The notes beneath the pieces were generated by a model, which saw only the letters and a list, made by a program, of their open reading frames with translations, made no database searches and was not told the origin of the DNA. The position numbers were made by a program, and so were the translations under genes. From the NCBI RefSeq assembly GCF_002878395.1, contig NW_025881465.1, positions 1 through 64,000 on the forward strand: a DNA stretch of 64,000 nucleotides, read 5' to 3'. This stretch comes from Capsicum annuum (Eukaryota > Streptophyta > Magnoliopsida > Solanales > Solanaceae). Positions 63,886 to 64,000 of the stretch are shown in pieces (position 1 is the stretch's first letter; every line of letters begins with the position of its first letter).

Positions 63886-64000
63886 TGGAAAGTCATCGGC
63901 CATACTTCTATTCTTTTTGCTTCAGATTTCAACTCTTGTACTTCCATCCTTGTTGGTTCTCTAGAATCTTAGGTTCTACTATAAAATCAAAGATTAAACA

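Larger units (their letters stand above)
51940..64000 (+). repeat. Tandem segmental duplication of about 6.5 kb containing an LTR insertion
   Basis: Unit 1 runs from about 51940 to 58440 and unit 2 from about 58440 past the window end. Each holds a short B piece, exactly six A monomers, a B block, and an LTR of the same family at the same monomer position. Private variants match at constant offsets: 52191/58701 (6510), 53281/59790 (6509), 54563/61132, 55451/62020 and 56004/62573 (all 6569). The 60-bp change in offset is explained by a deletion in unit 1 at about 54352, where unit 2 has the intact monomer near 60850. The copies differ by roughly 10-20% by eye, so the duplication is not recent. 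Confidence 0.85.
62573..64000 (-). mobile_element. LTR (or LTR retrotransposon end), minus orientation, runs off the window
   Basis: Non-satellite sequence starts tgataacgctcaacttac and continues to the window end. It belongs to the same family as 56004-56413. Near its satellite-side end is the box tgaatccaaaggg (62651-62663); on the minus strand a TATA-like tatttaaa follows about 930 bp from that end. The box and TATA spacing parallels the 1.7-kb solo LTR at 42832, so a full LTR would reach roughly 64.3 kb. No gag-pol motif or long reading frame is seen. Whether a complete element or a solo LTR follows cannot be seen. Lineage (plant Ty3/gypsy type) is recalled from similar LTR ends and is tentative. 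Confidence 0.72.

Noticed and set aside
62573..64000. A gene in the non-satellite right end
   Set aside because: No reading frame of useful length and no splice-site or domain pattern; the terminus matches the LTR fragment at 56004.

Overview
The window is plant nuclear heterochromatin: a satellite array interrupted by transposable-element insertions. I find no protein-coding gene, rRNA, tRNA or CRISPR array. About 60 kb of the 64 kb is one tandem repeat with a 183-bp monomer, roughly 325 full or partial copies. Every monomer carries the same landmarks in order: a core around ccacactgggatgatcccc, then ctccctggcatgcc, gatcaatttttggccca, a C-rich run, accgtgggctatagcaca, ccgatttggcccaaaaatgc, gccgtttcgcccgtttg, and an AT-rich linker. 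A plant host, probably a eudicot, is inferred from the hAT-type MITE, from LTRs with plant-type termini, and from the satellite architecture. I do not recognise the satellite as a named family and cannot assign a species.

Three monomer subfamilies, told apart mainly by the linker, form blocks. Subfamily A (gtccaccc, linker aaaaaattaaacgg) fills 1-26,020, 45,137-49,014, 52,170-53,250 and 58,674-59,769. Subfamily B (gaccaccc, linker cgaataaataaacgg, plus a cacggcaccccc variant upstream) fills 26,021-32,738, 49,015-52,169, 53,251-58,673 and 59,770-62,572. Subfamily C (linker cgaatattgaaacgg) fills 32,739-45,136. Part of the first B block (about 29,814-32,738) lies in reverse orientation between two fold-back junctions. 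Higher-order organisation is layered: dimers of about 365 bp, a pentamer of about 913 bp, a unit of about 2.08 kb, and a tandem duplication of about 6.5 kb that covers the right-hand end.

Four insertions break the array: a 693-bp hAT-type MITE with a perfect 8-bp target duplication (34,623-35,315); a 1,699-bp solo LTR (42,832-44,530); and two copies of a second LTR family in minus orientation (56,004-56,413, damaged; 62,573 to the window end). The second family's two copies share one insertion event that was copied by the 6.5-kb duplication.

All long open reading frames over the satellite are by-products of a C-rich, stop-poor 183-bp (61-codon) monomer. The points of interest are structural: the subfamily mosaic, the inversion with a probable templated junction, the datable duplication, LTR insertion at nearly the same monomer position, and LTR promoters pointing into the array.
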